Origin: Clostridia bacterium
GTDB taxonomy: Bacteria > Bacillota > Clostridia > Oscillospirales > Acutalibacteraceae
DNA length: 64,000 nucleotides
Reading direction: 5' to 3'
NCBI GenBank assembly: GCA_017517865.1
Contig: JAFWYB010000025.1
Span: forward strand, 1 to 64,000
The translations under genes and the position numbers were made by a program. Positions 8,006 to 17,045 of this stretch are shown here, piece by piece; position 1 is the stretch's first letter; each line of letters starts with the position of its first letter. Under the pieces are notes generated by a model. That model was not told the DNA's origin and did no database searches. It worked only from the letters and a program-made list of their open reading frames with translations.

Positions 8006-10708
8006 TTATGCTTTCTTACCTACACGGTATGCTGCCTTGACTGCATCGGGCTTTACATCCTTTTCGATGTCGTCAGCCGTAGGCATATCAGGCTCTGTGA
8101 AATGCTTACCGTAATAAGCATTGAGATACATTTCTTTAATTTCACTAATAAGAGGATATCTGGGGTTAGCACCTGTGCACTGGTCGTCAAATGCCTGCTC
8201 AGTCATTTCATCAAGATTGTCAAGGAATACCTTTTCGTCAACACCGTAATCCTTGATTGTTTCCTTGATACCTACAGTTTTCTTAAGCTCGTTGATTTTT
8301 GCAATAAGACCTTCAAGCTTTTCTGTATCGGTTTCACCATTTACACCGAGATAATCAGCGATTTCAGCATAGCGTGCAAGAGTGTGAGGATGATCATACT
8401 GTGAGAATGTACCCATTTTTACGGGAGCCTCAGAAGCATTGAAGCGGATAACATCTTCAATCATAAGTGCATTTGCCACGCCGTGAGGAAGGTGGTGGAA
8501 AGCACCGAGCTTATGAGCCATGGAATGGCATACACCGAGGAAGGCATTAGCAAAAGCCATACCTGCCATTGTAGCGGCATTAGCCATCTTTTCTCTTGCT
8601 TCAACGTCTGTCTGACCGTTTTCGTAAGCACGGGGAAGATATTTAAATATGGTTTTGAGTGCCTGAAGAGCAAGACCGTCTGTATAATCTGTTGCAAGCA
8701 TTGCGGCATAAGCCTCAACTGCATGAGTTACAGCGTCAATACCTGATGCTGCTGTAAGTCCCTTGGGAGCTGACATATGGAAATCAGTATCGATAATAGC
8801 CATATGGGGAAGAAGCTCATAGTCAGCAAGAGGATACTTAACGCCTGTTGCTTCGTCTGTAATAACTGCGAAGGGTGTAACCTCTGAGCCTGTACCTGCT
8901 GAAGTGGGAACAGCAATGAAATATGCTTTTTCGCCCATTTTCGGGAAGGTATAAACTCTCTTACGGATATCAATGAATCTCATTGCCATATCCATAAAGT
9001 CTGCTTCGGGATGCTCGTAGAGTACCCACATAATCTTTGCTGCGTCCATTGCAGAGCCGCCGCCCAGAGCAATGATTGTGTCGGGCTTGAATGTTGCCAT
9101 CTGTGCGGCACCCTCTCTTGCAGAAGCGAGTGTGGGGTCGGGAGCAACATTAGAGAATGTGGTGTGTGCAATACCCATTTCATCAAGCTTATCTGTAATG
9201 GGCTTTGTGTAGCCATTTTCATAAAGGAAGGTATCGGTTACGATGAAGGCTCTCTTTTTACCGAGAACGCTTTTAAGCTCGTCGAGAGCTACAGGCAGAC
9301 AGCCTTTTTTGATATATACCTTTTCAGGTGTACGGAACCAAAGCATATTTTCCCTTCTTTCTGCTACTGTTTTGATATTTAAAAGATGCTTTACGCCTAC
9401 ATTTTCAGAAACGGAGTTGCCGCCCCATGAACCGCAACCAAGTGTAAGTGACGGTGCTAACTTAAAGTTGTAAAGGTCACCGATACCGCCGTGTGATGAA
9501 GGTGTATTGACAAGAATACGGCAGGTCTTCATTCTTGCGGCAAATGCTGAAAGCTTTTCTGTTTCGGTAACTTCGTTAAGGTAAACGGAAGAGGTATGTC
9601 CGTAACCGCCGTCAGCAACAAGCTGTTCAGCCTTTGTGAGTGCATCTTCAAAACCCTTTGCCTTATACATGGCAAGAACGGGAGAAAGCTTTTCGTGGGC
9701 GAACTCCTCGCTTATGTCAACACTTTCAACCTCACCGATAAGGATTTTCGTGCCTGCGGGAACAGTCACACCTGAAAGCTCTGCAATTTTTGCGGCCTTC
9801 TGACCGACAATTTTAGCATTAAGAGCACCGTTGATGATGATTGTCTTTCTTACCTTTTCTGTTTCTGCAGCATTGAGGAAATAACAGCCTCTTGCGGCAA
9901 ACTCCGCTTTAACGGCATTGTATATGCTTTCCATAACGATAACAGACTGCTCTGAAGCACAGATCATACCGTTATCAAAGGTCTTTGAATGAATAATTGA
10001 GTTAACAGCAAGAAGAATATCTGCACTGTCGTCGATAATTGCAGGAGTATTACCTGCACCAACACCGAGAGCCGGCTTACCGCTTGAATAAGCGGCCTTA
10101 ACCATGCCGGGACCGCCTGTGGCAAGGATAATATCTGCTTCCTTCATAACCATGTTTGTCATTTCAAGGGACGGAATATCAATCCAATCAATAATCCCTT
10201 CGGGAGCACCTGCTGATACTGCCGCTTCAAGAACAAGCTTTGCGGCTGCAATTGTGCAGTTCTTTGCTCTGGGGTGGGGAGAAATAATGATTGCATTTCT
10301 TGTTTTAAGAGCGAGGAGACATTTAAAAATTGCTGTAGATGTGGGGTTGGTTGTGGGAATAACAGCGGCAACAACACCGATAGGTTCTGCGATTTTCTTA
10401 ATACCGAAGGCCTTATCCTCTTCAATAACGCCGCAGGTCTTTGTATCCTTATAAGCATTGTAGATATATTCGGCTGCATAGTTGTTTTTGATAACCTTAT
10501 CTTCAACAACACCCATGCCTGTTTCTTCCACTGCCATCTTTGCAAGAGGGATTCTTGCCTTATTAGCTGCAGAAGCGGCTGCAAGGAAAATCTTGTCTAC
10601 CTGTTCCTGTGTAAAGGTTGCAAATTCCTGCTGAGCCTTTCTTGTGCGTGAAATAGCTTCCTGAAGCTTTTCTACACTGTCAACAAATTCATAAGCCTTG
10701 GTTTCCAT
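8006..10708 (-). CDS. adhE: Bifunctional aldehyde-alcohol dehydrogenase
   Basis: A 900-residue fusion of usual AdhE length. The N-terminal about 450 residues form a CoA-acylating acetaldehyde dehydrogenase with the NAD loop GVGAGNTP and catalytic C250 in FDNGMICASEQS. After a linker, the C-terminal half is an iron-dependent alcohol dehydrogenase with GGGSAMDAAK and metal-binding His in THAVEAY and CHSMAHKLGAFHHLPHG. It reduces acetyl-CoA to ethanol and regenerates two NAD+, and forms cytoplasmic spirosome filaments in other bacteria. TAGGAGG precedes the ATG. It starts 21 bases downstream of rex in the same transcript, so its expression should follow the NADH/NAD+ ratio. Confidence 0.97.
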   Translation of the reverse strand: METKAYEFVDSVEKLQEAISRTRKAQQEFATFTQEQVDKIFLAAASAANKARIPLAKMAVEETGMGVVEDKVIKNNYAAEYIYNAYKDTKTCGVIEEDKAFGIKKIAEPIGVVAAVIPTTNPTSTAIFKCLLALKTRNAIIISPHPRAKNCTIAAAKLVLEAAVSAGAPEGIIDWIDIPSLEMTNMVMKEADIILATGGPGMVKAAYSSGKPALGVGAGNTPAIIDDSADILLAVNSIIHSKTFDNGMICASEQSVIVMESIYNAVKAEFAARGCYFLNAAETEKVRKTIIINGALNAKIVGQKAAKIAELSGVTVPAGTKILIGEVESVDISEEFAHEKLSPVLAMYKAKGFEDALTKAEQLVADGGYGHTSSVYLNEVTETEKLSAFAARMKTCRILVNTPSSHGGIGDLYNFKLAPSLTLGCGSWGGNSVSENVGVKHLLNIKTVAERRENMLWFRTPEKVYIKKGCLPVALDELKSVLGKKRAFIVTDTFLYENGYTKPITDKLDEMGIAHTTFSNVAPDPTLASAREGAAQMATFKPDTIIALGGGSAMDAAKIMWVLYEHPEADFMDMAMRFIDIRKRVYTFPKMGEKAYFIAVPTSAGTGSEVTPFAVITDEATGVKYPLADYELLPHMAIIDTDFHMSAPKGLTAASGIDAVTHAVEAYAAMLATDYTDGLALQALKTIFKYLPRAYENGQTDVEAREKMANAATMAGMAFANAFLGVCHSMAHKLGAFHHLPHGVANALMIEDVIRFNASEAPVKMGTFSQYDHPHTLARYAEIADYLGVNGETDTEKLEGLIAKINELKKTVGIKETIKDYGVDEKVFLDNLDEMTEQAFDDQCTGANPRYPLISEIKEMYLNAYYGKHFTEPDMPTADDIEKDVKPDAVKAAYRVGKKA

Positions 10709-10729
10709 TTTATGTCCTCCTAAAATAAT

Positions 10730-11344
10730 TTATTGGATTAGTTGGCTGTTAAGATACGCCAATGATAAAGCCAGATTTTCCTGCCTTAAACATATTTCAT
10801 CAGGCACATTCAATTTGCAGGGAGCAAAATTCCATATGGCCTTTATGCCGGATTTTATCATTTCGTCACAAACCTGCTGAGCAGAGCCTGAGCCTACTGT
10901 AATTATTCCTATTCTGACGCCGTTCTTATCGCAAAACTCTTTAAATCCGTCCATAGAATACACCGGCAATTTATTCCTTCCGAAGTAAAGTGTCTGATTA
11001 TTACAGTCAAAGCCTGCAATAATTTTTACCCCGTACTCCTGAAATCCGTCGTATTCAAGAAGTGCTCTGCCAAGCTTGCCGGCTCCCACCAGTACGGCAG
11101 GTGTTGTTTTGTCGCTGCCAAGACAGGCGGCAATATCCTTAATGAGATCCTTGACAGCATAGCCTACCTTGGGTTTGCCCGTACCGCTTACTGCGGCAAG
11201 GTCCTTTCTCACCAGCACCTCTCCCAAAGAAAGAGCATTTGCAACGGCTGTTGCTGAAATATGTTCTGCAGTAATGCTTTTAAGATAATTAAGATATTCA
11301 GGAAGTCTCCCTAAAGTTGCTTTTGAAACAATCGGTTTTTCCAT
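10730..11344 (-). CDS. rex: Redox-sensing transcriptional repressor Rex
   Basis: 204 residues from the ATG at 11344, chosen because AAAGGGGG lies about 8 bases upstream; the longer frame to 11395 lacks such a site. An N-terminal winged helix (LGRLPEYLNYL...) is followed by a Rossmann domain with VGAGKLGRAL. The C-terminal helix that swaps between subunits includes LAYLNSQLI. Rex binds operators when NADH is low and leaves DNA when NADH rises. As first gene of the operon it probably represses itself, adhE and the hydrogenase genes. Candidate operators lie between its promoter and the LysR gene. Confidence 0.95.
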   Translation of the reverse strand: MEKPIVSKATLGRLPEYLNYLKSITAEHISATAVANALSLGEVLVRKDLAAVSGTGKPKVGYAVKDLIKDIAACLGSDKTTPAVLVGAGKLGRALLEYDGFQEYGVKIIAGFDCNNQTLYFGRNKLPVYSMDGFKEFCDKNGVRIGIITVGSGSAQQVCDEMIKSGIKAIWNFAPCKLNVPDEICLRQENLALSLAYLNSQLIQ

Positions 11345-11404
11345 TATTACTACCCCCTTTATCTCAAGCCTCGCATATTCTATCAAAAGCTTCACTTTTT
11401 GGGA

Positions 11405-11458
11405 ATTATAAGATTGTTATATCGGTAATATATTTATCGATATAACGCTTATCGATAA
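11405..11458 (-). promoter_or_regulatory. rex operon promoter with palindromic operators
   Basis: A minus-strand TATAAT (11405-11410) lies about 55 bases before rex, with no good -35. Upstream are a 9-bp inverted repeat, GTTATATCG (11416-11424) and CGATATAAC (11438-11446), and two TATCGATA palindromes (11435-11442 and 11450-11457). The repeats cover the -35 region and look like repressor sites. They do not match the classical TTGTGAA-N4-TTCACAA Rex box closely, so assignment to Rex comes from position. Confidence 0.55.
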
Positions 11459-11464
11459 AAAAGA

Positions 11465-11486
11465 AAACTGCCCCGAAGGACAGTTT
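11465..11486 (-). terminator. Terminator of the LysR gene
   Basis: On the minus strand a 9-bp stem capped by a TTCG tetraloop is followed by TTTTCTTTTTT. The stem overlaps the last two bases of the LysR frame, and the tail runs into the rex operator region, so the regulator is insulated from the redox operon in minimal space. Confidence 0.85.
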
Positions 11487-12420
11487 AAGAATTTGATTTA
11501 TTCAGATGTTTCCGTTTTGACTCACAAAGCTCAGTAATGAACTGTTTATCCAATTTAGTAAGCTTATATCCGTTTTTGTATATCAATACATCCTTATAAA
11601 CCTTTTTGTTGTCAACACATTTTCTTTGAACAAGATTATATCTGTCAAGCACCTTTTGAGGTGCAGGTGATACCCACATAAATGTATCGGGATTTTCAGA
11701 AAGAAGATCAAACTGACTTGCTCTTTCAAATATAAATATACGGCGTTCGATATTATCAGGTAGCTCCTCCTTAACAACCTTTGATAAGGGAAGTGACGGA
11801 ACATAAGGGTCTGCGTGAGCAATTTCTATGTAGTCTGTCAAATCATCAAAGGTAATTTCATCAAGCTCGGCAAGAGGACTGTCCGCACTCATAATAAGAC
11901 TGTATGAAAACTCCGTAACCATTTCATAAGAAAGGCCCTTTTCTTCAAGCATTGTTTTGAAATATTTGTCATAGTTTTCAGCATAGCGGATTATACCAAG
12001 TTTATAATCGTGGTTAAGAATGTTGTTTATTGTTCTTTGTGAATTTGTTTCTTTATAAAATATTTCTGCAGGGTCAAAAGAAAGAGATTTTGAAAACTGT
12101 GCAAAGGCCTCGGATATGTAACAAGCCCTGGGTACAGAAATGGAAAACTTCTGCTTTTTCACCGCACCGTTCTTATAAATATCTTCAACCTGTTCGATTT
12201 GCTTGAGTATATTTTTTGCATAACCGATGAAGTTCTCACCTTCAGGAGTCAGAAACATACCTTTAGAGCTTCGGTCAAAAATTGTAATTCCTAAATCAGC
12301 TTCAAGCTCTTTTATGGAGCGGCTTATATTTGGCTGAGCAATAAGAAGGGTTTCAGCGGCCTTGTTGAGTGAACCAACCTTTGCCACTTCCACTGCATAC
12401 TTCATATGTAAAATATTCAT
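11485..12420 (-). CDS. LysR-family transcriptional regulator
   Basis: A 311-residue protein. The N-terminal winged helix-turn-helix (MKYAVEVAKVGSLNKAAETL..AQPNISRSIKELE) is the classical LysR DNA-binding region, followed by a PBP2-type effector domain to about residue 300. GGAGG precedes the ATG. It is divergent from the LDH-family gene across a 136-base region, the usual arrangement for a LysR protein controlling its neighbour. The ligand is unknown; a carboxylic acid such as lactate or malate would fit. It is not the obvious regulator of the rex operon because a strong terminator separates them. Confidence 0.85.
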   Translation of the reverse strand: MNILHMKYAVEVAKVGSLNKAAETLLIAQPNISRSIKELEADLGITIFDRSSKGMFLTPEGENFIGYAKNILKQIEQVEDIYKNGAVKKQKFSISVPRACYISEAFAQFSKSLSFDPAEIFYKETNSQRTINNILNHDYKLGIIRYAENYDKYFKTMLEEKGLSYEMVTEFSYSLIMSADSPLAELDEITFDDLTDYIEIAHADPYVPSLPLSKVVKEELPDNIERRIFIFERASQFDLLSENPDTFMWVSPAPQKVLDRYNLVQRKCVDNKKVYKDVLIYKNGYKLTKLDKQFITELCESKRKHLNKSNS

Positions 12421-12499
12421 TTATTGCCTCCTTATCTTTGAGATGTGAATAATTATACCATACGATTCTATATTTATCAATCCAAATTTCCGCCAATTA

Positions 12500-12529
12500 T
12501 TGACAACTTACGAAAAAAATGTATATAAT
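12500..12529 (+). promoter_or_regulatory. Promoter of the LDH-family gene
   Basis: TTGACA (12500-12505), an 18-base spacer and TATAAT (12524-12529) lie 28 bases before the start codon, within the region shared with the divergent LysR gene. Confidence 0.8.
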
Positions 12530-12556
12530 AGCAAAAAAGATATAAAGGATTTTATT

Positions 12557-13501
12557 ATGAACAAAATTACAATTATCGGCACCGGAAGTGTCGGTTCAAC
12601 AATAGCATACACGCTTACCGCAACAAATATTGCTTCAGAAATCGTTATGATTGATGTCAACGACAAAAAAGCTATGGGTGAAGCACTTGACATCCGTCAG
12701 GGTACTCCCTTCTGTGCTCCCTGCTCTATTTATGCAGGAAGTTATGCCGATGCAAAGGATTCTGACATAGTTATCATTACATCCGGCGTTGCAAGAAAGC
12801 CCGGTCAGACAAGACTCGACCTTGCCCAGATAAATGTGGACATTCTTAAAAGCATCATTCCGCAGATAACTAAATATGCTCCCAATGCGACTTATGTCAT
12901 AGTAAGTAATCCCGTTGACATTCTTACATATACATTCTGTAAATGCTCCGGTATCCCTGAAGAAAGAATAATAGGCTCCGGCACTATTCTTGATACGGCA
13001 AGACTCAGAAGCCGTCTTGCAGAGTATTTTTCTCTCAGTCAGCAGAATGTTCACGCTTATGTTTTAGGCGAACACGGTGACACATCGGTTATCCCATGGT
13101 CAACTGCAAACATTTCAAACGTACCTGTTATGGAATACAGCAAATCATTCATAAATCCCGGCATAATCGTTCCTGATCTGAGCATAGATGAAGTTGAAGA
13201 TTATGTCAGAAAATCCGGTGCAAGAGTAATTGAACGAAAAGGTGCAACCTTCTATGCAGTTTCAATGTCTGTTTGCCATATATGCAAATGCCTTTTAAGC
13301 GGCATTGATACAACAATGACCGTTTCAACAATGCTCCACGGTGAATACGGAATTGACGATGTATGTATGAGCCTTCTGACTGTTGTCGGACACAAGGGTG
13401 CACACAACAAGGTAATGCTTCCCTTGACCGAAAATGAAATCAAAGCTCTTCATAAAAGTGCAGAAAGCCTTAAGAATATTATCAGACAGACAAAAATATA
13501 A
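12557..13501 (+). CDS. L-lactate dehydrogenase family enzyme, possible malate specificity
   Basis: 314 residues from the ATG at 12557 (AAAGGAT upstream; the longer frame from 12500 overlaps the promoter). An N-terminal Rossmann motif IIGTGSVGST is present. LDH-type signatures are GSGTILDTARLR (140-151), the catalytic GEHGD with H173, and a Thr in the KGATFYAV region. In the substrate loop the residue matching LDH Gln102 is Arg80 (VARKPGQTRLDL), as in malate dehydrogenases; in Bacillus LDH the single Gln-to-Arg change is known to switch specificity to oxaloacetate. The rest of the loop (RLDL) is LDH-like. It may therefore reduce oxaloacetate rather than, or as well as, pyruvate. The family assignment is firm and the substrate is not. 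Confidence 0.85.
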   Translation: MNKITIIGTGSVGSTIAYTLTATNIASEIVMIDVNDKKAMGEALDIRQGTPFCAPCSIYAGSYADAKDSDIVIITSGVARKPGQTRLDLAQINVDILKSIIPQITKYAPNATYVIVSNPVDILTYTFCKCSGIPEERIIGSGTILDTARLRSRLAEYFSLSQQNVHAYVLGEHGDTSVIPWSTANISNVPVMEYSKSFINPGIIVPDLSIDEVEDYVRKSGARVIERKGATFYAVSMSVCHICKCLLSGIDTTMTVSTMLHGEYGIDDVCMSLLTVVGHKGAHNKVMLPLTENEIKALHKSAESLKNIIRQTKI

Positions 13502-13505
13502 ACAG

Positions 13506-13550
13506 AGAGGTAACATTATGCCGATAACAGCATTAATGTTACCTCTTTTT
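13506..13550 (+). terminator. Terminator of the LDH-family gene
   Basis: A 13-bp inverted repeat (AGAGGTAACATTA, 13506-13518, with 13534-13546) ends in a T run just after the stop codon. Confidence 0.9.
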
Positions 13551-13637
13551 CACCCTGATAAAGAGTCAGAATGTAAAACTTGAAAAACACATTATAAAAT
13601 CTGATTGGTGTAAAAAGTAAAACTTATTATCTGAAAT

Positions 13638-14207
13638 TCAACCTTTAAAGCAAAACAATATCTTAGCCAGATCATATATGGGCTTTTGCACCTTCAAACC
13701 GAAAGAAAAAACAAATGAAACCGCATCTCTTGTTGCAATCGGATTCCAGACCTTCTTTTCAGATATGTCAGCAAACTCACATCTCTCAGAATCGGCAAGA
13801 TACTTAAGCTGTTCGTTTAATTTTGCTTTGACAATATCGCCCTCATAATTTTTCAGAGATACTATTGCAATGCGACATTTTTTGTTGTCGGATTTGATTT
13901 CACTGATAAGCTCACGGTAAATACCGATAAATTTATCGGGGCTTTCATTAAACAGAGCAAGGTCGTTTTCACCGATATGAAGAAGTACGGTGTCAGGCTC
14001 AAGAGGTGCAACACAGCTTTTGTAAAGCTCATATGCTTTAGTGATGGTCAAGTTTTCAAAGCTTCTGTTATAAAATTTCGAGTTCAGCTCAAAGGCCTGC
14101 TTCAATTCACAAAGAGGAATATTCTTGTCCTCTTTACCGCCGAATATAATTGTGCCGCCTTTTTCCGCAAGCTCATTAAGTGCGGAATACTTTTTTATTT
14201 CTGTCAT
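13638..14207 (-). CDS. SGNH/GDSL-hydrolase-like protein, degenerate
   Basis: 189 residues from the ATG at 14207 (GGAGAGAG upstream). The order of segments follows the SGNH hydrolase fold: a first beta strand TIIFGG near residue 17, a block resembling NRSFENLT, and block III VLLHIGENDL. The first strand lacks the GDS nucleophile motif (FGGKED instead), and no clear DxxH is seen near the C-terminus. It is probably either inactive or a distant relative. It follows the SemiSWEET-like gene by 13 bases, so the two form one operon. Function unknown. Confidence 0.5.
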   Translation of the reverse strand: MTEIKKYSALNELAEKGGTIIFGGKEDKNIPLCELKQAFELNSKFYNRSFENLTITKAYELYKSCVAPLEPDTVLLHIGENDLALFNESPDKFIGIYRELISEIKSDNKKCRIAIVSLKNYEGDIVKAKLNEQLKYLADSERCEFADISEKKVWNPIATRDAVSFVFSFGLKVQKPIYDLAKILFCFKG

Positions 14208-14220
14208 TTTCACTCTCTCC

Positions 14221-14493
14221 TTAAGCGTTCTTTTTATCAAGTGCTGAATTTCTGAAATATACTGCAAGATTCATAAGCACAATGGCAAGATTTAAGATGT
14301 AAGCTACAAGCACATAGTTAATCTGACCGCTCACGATTTTAGCCGAAATACCTGCTATGTAACCTGTAATGATTAGCAGAATAAACGGCAGACTTGTACC
14401 CTTTGCAGTTTTTGCATTGTATGCCTTGATAAGATTCATCGGCCAGGAAAAGCCGAAGCAAACAAGCATGATTGTTTCAAATATTGAACCCAT
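14221..14493 (-). CDS. Small three-helix membrane protein, SemiSWEET/PQ-loop-like
   Basis: A 90-residue protein with three predicted membrane helices (about 4-20, 36-57 and 62-82). The first helix and loop (FSWPMNLIKAYNAKTAKGTS) resemble the PQ-loop/SemiSWEET repeat, in which a three-helix unit dimerises to form a sugar transporter. The match is by pattern only. A ribosome binding site precedes the ATG, and it is the first gene of a two-gene operon. Confidence 0.6.
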   Translation of the reverse strand: MGSIFETIMLVCFGFSWPMNLIKAYNAKTAKGTSLPFILLIITGYIAGISAKIVSGQINYVLVAYILNLAIVLMNLAVYFRNSALDKKNA

Positions 14494-14657
14494 AAAATCG
14501 CTCCTTTGTTTTTTATGGGCTCATAGTAGCACTTGATTTTCCCATAGACAATTATTCAAAAGATTAAAATAATTTTTTCCGATTTTCTGCATTTATTTTA
14601 CTTTCAAAACCTTTTCAAAAAGCGAATAATCTATTATTATAACTTCAGAAAGCAAAA
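14494..14657. other. Divergent intergenic region
   Basis: An A/T-rich region between the SemiSWEET-like gene and the histidine kinase should hold both promoters. I see no strong consensus promoter and no clear palindrome. Confidence 0.4.
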
Positions 14658-16295
14658 ATGAAAGAAGTAATTATTATGTCAGTAAAAATAAAAAGCACAA
14701 AAAAAGAGACATATACTCTCGGCAGTATTCAGAAAATGTCCTTTCGGTTTCAGATTATACTTATTGTTACACTCGCATTGTTTTTAGGTATTGCGGGGTC
14801 ACTTATAAATGTTCAGTTTGAAACAAAACGCCGTGACCAGAACCTGCAGAATGTAGCAGAAGCTATTGCGCAGTCGCCGCTTCTCGTTGAAAAAAGCTCA
14901 AATGCCGTTAATTCCGCCGTACTTACGGAATATCTTGATTCCCTCCGTGATACTCTTGAGGACATTGATGTCATCTCCGTGGTTAACACAGATACTGTGC
15001 GTCTTTACCACTCAAATCACGAGCTTATCGGTAGCGTTTACGACGGCACTCTTCCAAGCTTCAGAGAAAACTCACAAGGGTATTACGCAACAACAGACAA
15101 CGGCCCTTCAGGCATGCAACGACGGGCATATGCAGCCATATACAATGAAGACGGTAACTATGCAGGCTTTGTTATGGCAATTATGCTCATGGAAAACATC
15201 AAAACTGAAATTATGCAGATTATTCTGATTTTCACGCTTATTACCATTGTTGCCATTCTTATTGAGCTGCTTATTTCAGCAGAGCTTTCAGGCAAAATAA
15301 AGGAGAGTCTTTTAGGCTATGAGCCCGATGTGTTTACATCAATGTTCCGTATGCGTGATAACATTCTTGAATCACTTGATGAAGGAATAGTGGCGGTTGA
15401 CAGTGATGGTCAGATTCAGTTTATGAATAAATCCGCAACCGAAATGCTTACAGGTGACATCAATGAAAAAAAGCTTCTCGGTAAGGATATCACGAGCTTA
15501 AGCAAGTCGATTCCCTCTCTTAATCTGCTTTGCAGTCCCGATGCAAGCCATTCTGTAAGCTCGGGTGACGATAATATCCTTATTGATACTATACCAATTA
15601 AAGAAAACGACTCTGTTATTGGCACCGTCGGTATTCTTCACGACAGAAAAGAATACACACAGCTGATGGAGGACCTTACGGGTACAAGATATCTTGTGGA
15701 CTCTATGCGAGCAAATAACCACGATTTTACCAATAAGCTCCATGTTATTCTCGGACTTATACAAATGGAGATGTACAGTGAGGCTACATCATACATTCAG
15801 AACATAACAATGGTACAGCGTGAAACCATAAGCAAGGTTATGAACTGCATCAACGAGCCTGCAGTTGCTGCTCTGCTTATAGGCAAAATTGCAAGAGCCT
15901 CTGAGCTTAATGTAAAATTTGTTTTAAGGGAAGGCTGCTATTATTCATCAGCAGATATTTCAATACCCTCCGAAATACTTGTAACGGTTATCGGCAACCT
16001 CATTGACAATGCTTTTGAAGCGATGAATGATATGAATTATAACGGACAGAAGGAGCTTCTATTCGGTATGTATTCAAAGCCGGGAGCACTTCTCATCACA
16101 ACTGACGATACAGGCTCAGGTATATCCGACAGTAACATCGGCCGTATTTTTGAAAACGGATTTTCCACTAAAGGCAACGGAAGAGGCACGGGGCTTTATC
16201 AGGTAAAAAAGCTTGTTGAAAATGCAGGCGGAAATATAAATGTTGAATCTCAGGAGGGTGTCGGAACATCCTTTACTGTCAGTTTCAAAAAATAA
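14658..16295 (+). CDS. DcuS/CitA-type sensor histidine kinase
   Basis: A 545-residue membrane kinase. A cytoplasmic tail precedes TM1 (about 31-52), an extracellular Cache-like sensor domain (55-180) and TM2 (187-208). Then come a PAS domain (about 232-330) and a SpoOB-type dimerisation helix with phospho-acceptor H355 in RANNHDFTNKLH. The HATPase domain has the N box (NLIDNAFEA) and G boxes (DTGSGI, GRGTGLYQ). This architecture senses C4-dicarboxylates or citrate in characterised members. No transporter gene is adjacent. The start is uncertain because neither ATG (14658 or 14676) has a strong Shine-Dalgarno. The partner regulator begins 19 bases downstream. Confidence 0.88.
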   Translation: MKEVIIMSVKIKSTKKETYTLGSIQKMSFRFQIILIVTLALFLGIAGSLINVQFETKRRDQNLQNVAEAIAQSPLLVEKSSNAVNSAVLTEYLDSLRDTLEDIDVISVVNTDTVRLYHSNHELIGSVYDGTLPSFRENSQGYYATTDNGPSGMQRRAYAAIYNEDGNYAGFVMAIMLMENIKTEIMQIILIFTLITIVAILIELLISAELSGKIKESLLGYEPDVFTSMFRMRDNILESLDEGIVAVDSDGQIQFMNKSATEMLTGDINEKKLLGKDITSLSKSIPSLNLLCSPDASHSVSSGDDNILIDTIPIKENDSVIGTVGILHDRKEYTQLMEDLTGTRYLVDSMRANNHDFTNKLHVILGLIQMEMYSEATSYIQNITMVQRETISKVMNCINEPAVAALLIGKIARASELNVKFVLREGCYYSSADISIPSEILVTVIGNLIDNAFEAMNDMNYNGQKELLFGMYSKPGALLITTDDTGSGISDSNIGRIFENGFSTKGNGRGTGLYQVKKLVENAGGNINVESQEGVGTSFTVSFKK

Positions 16296-16314
16296 AATGA
16301 AGGGTACAGAGAAA

Positions 16315-16983
16315 ATGTATAAGGTACTTATAGTTGAAGATGACCCTATGGTCGCCATGATAAACGAACAGTATATACTGAAAAACAAAAGCTTTTCAGT
16401 TTGCGGCAAGTGTAAAGACGGGCTTTCCGCCCTTGAGTTTCTGGAATCAAACATTGTTGACCTTATCATAATGGATGTTTATATGCCAAAGCTTGACGGT
16501 TTTGAAACCTTACGTCAGATAAGAAAGAAACAAATTTCAGCCGATGTGATTATGGTTACAGCCGCCAATGACCGTGAATCACTGGAAGAGGCTCTCCACC
16601 TCGGAATAGTGGATTACCTTGTAAAGCCATTTACCTTTGAGCGTTTTCAGATAGCATTGCAAAAATATATCGCACAGCACAAGGCTTTGGATGAGCTTGA
16701 CATTCTCAATCAGAAAAGCATTGATTTTATTATGGATTCCTCTCGCAAAAAAAGCGAAGATATGCATCCGAAGGGAATACAGGAAAAGACTCTTTCTGTT
16801 ATTCTTGACCACCTTAAATTAAACACAAGCAAGTGGCTGACAGGCGATGAAATTGCCGAAAAAACGGGACTTACCGCCGTGACCGTCAGAAGATATATGA
16901 ACTATCTTGTTGAGTCGGGCAAGGCTCAGGGTGAGATAAATTATGAAACAGGCGGAAGACCGTGTATGCTTTATAAAATTTAA
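16315..16983 (+). CDS. DcuR/CitB-type response regulator
   Basis: 222 residues from the ATG at 16315, preceded by AAGGG; an ATG at 16297 is less likely. The receiver domain (1-120) has the acidic pair ED (8-10), phospho-acceptor D54 in IIMDVYMP and the conserved Lys in LVKPF. The C-terminal part has a helix-turn-helix of the CitB class (LTGDEIAEKTGLTAVTVRRYMNYL). It is co-transcribed with the kinase. Dicarboxylate control would suit the nearby LDH/MDH-like enzyme, but no shared operator is evident. Confidence 0.88.
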   Translation: MYKVLIVEDDPMVAMINEQYILKNKSFSVCGKCKDGLSALEFLESNIVDLIIMDVYMPKLDGFETLRQIRKKQISADVIMVTAANDRESLEEALHLGIVDYLVKPFTFERFQIALQKYIAQHKALDELDILNQKSIDFIMDSSRKKSEDMHPKGIQEKTLSVILDHLKLNTSKWLTGDEIAEKTGLTAVTVRRYMNYLVESGKAQGEINYETGGRPCMLYKI

Positions 16984-17045
16984 AGATATGTATTTTATTT
17001 GAATATCAGATAAAACTCATACAACAAAAAGAAACCAAATACAAA

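Noticed and set aside
13638..14207. Active GDSL esterase
   Set aside because: The Ser nucleophile motif is missing, so only a distant fold similarity is claimed.
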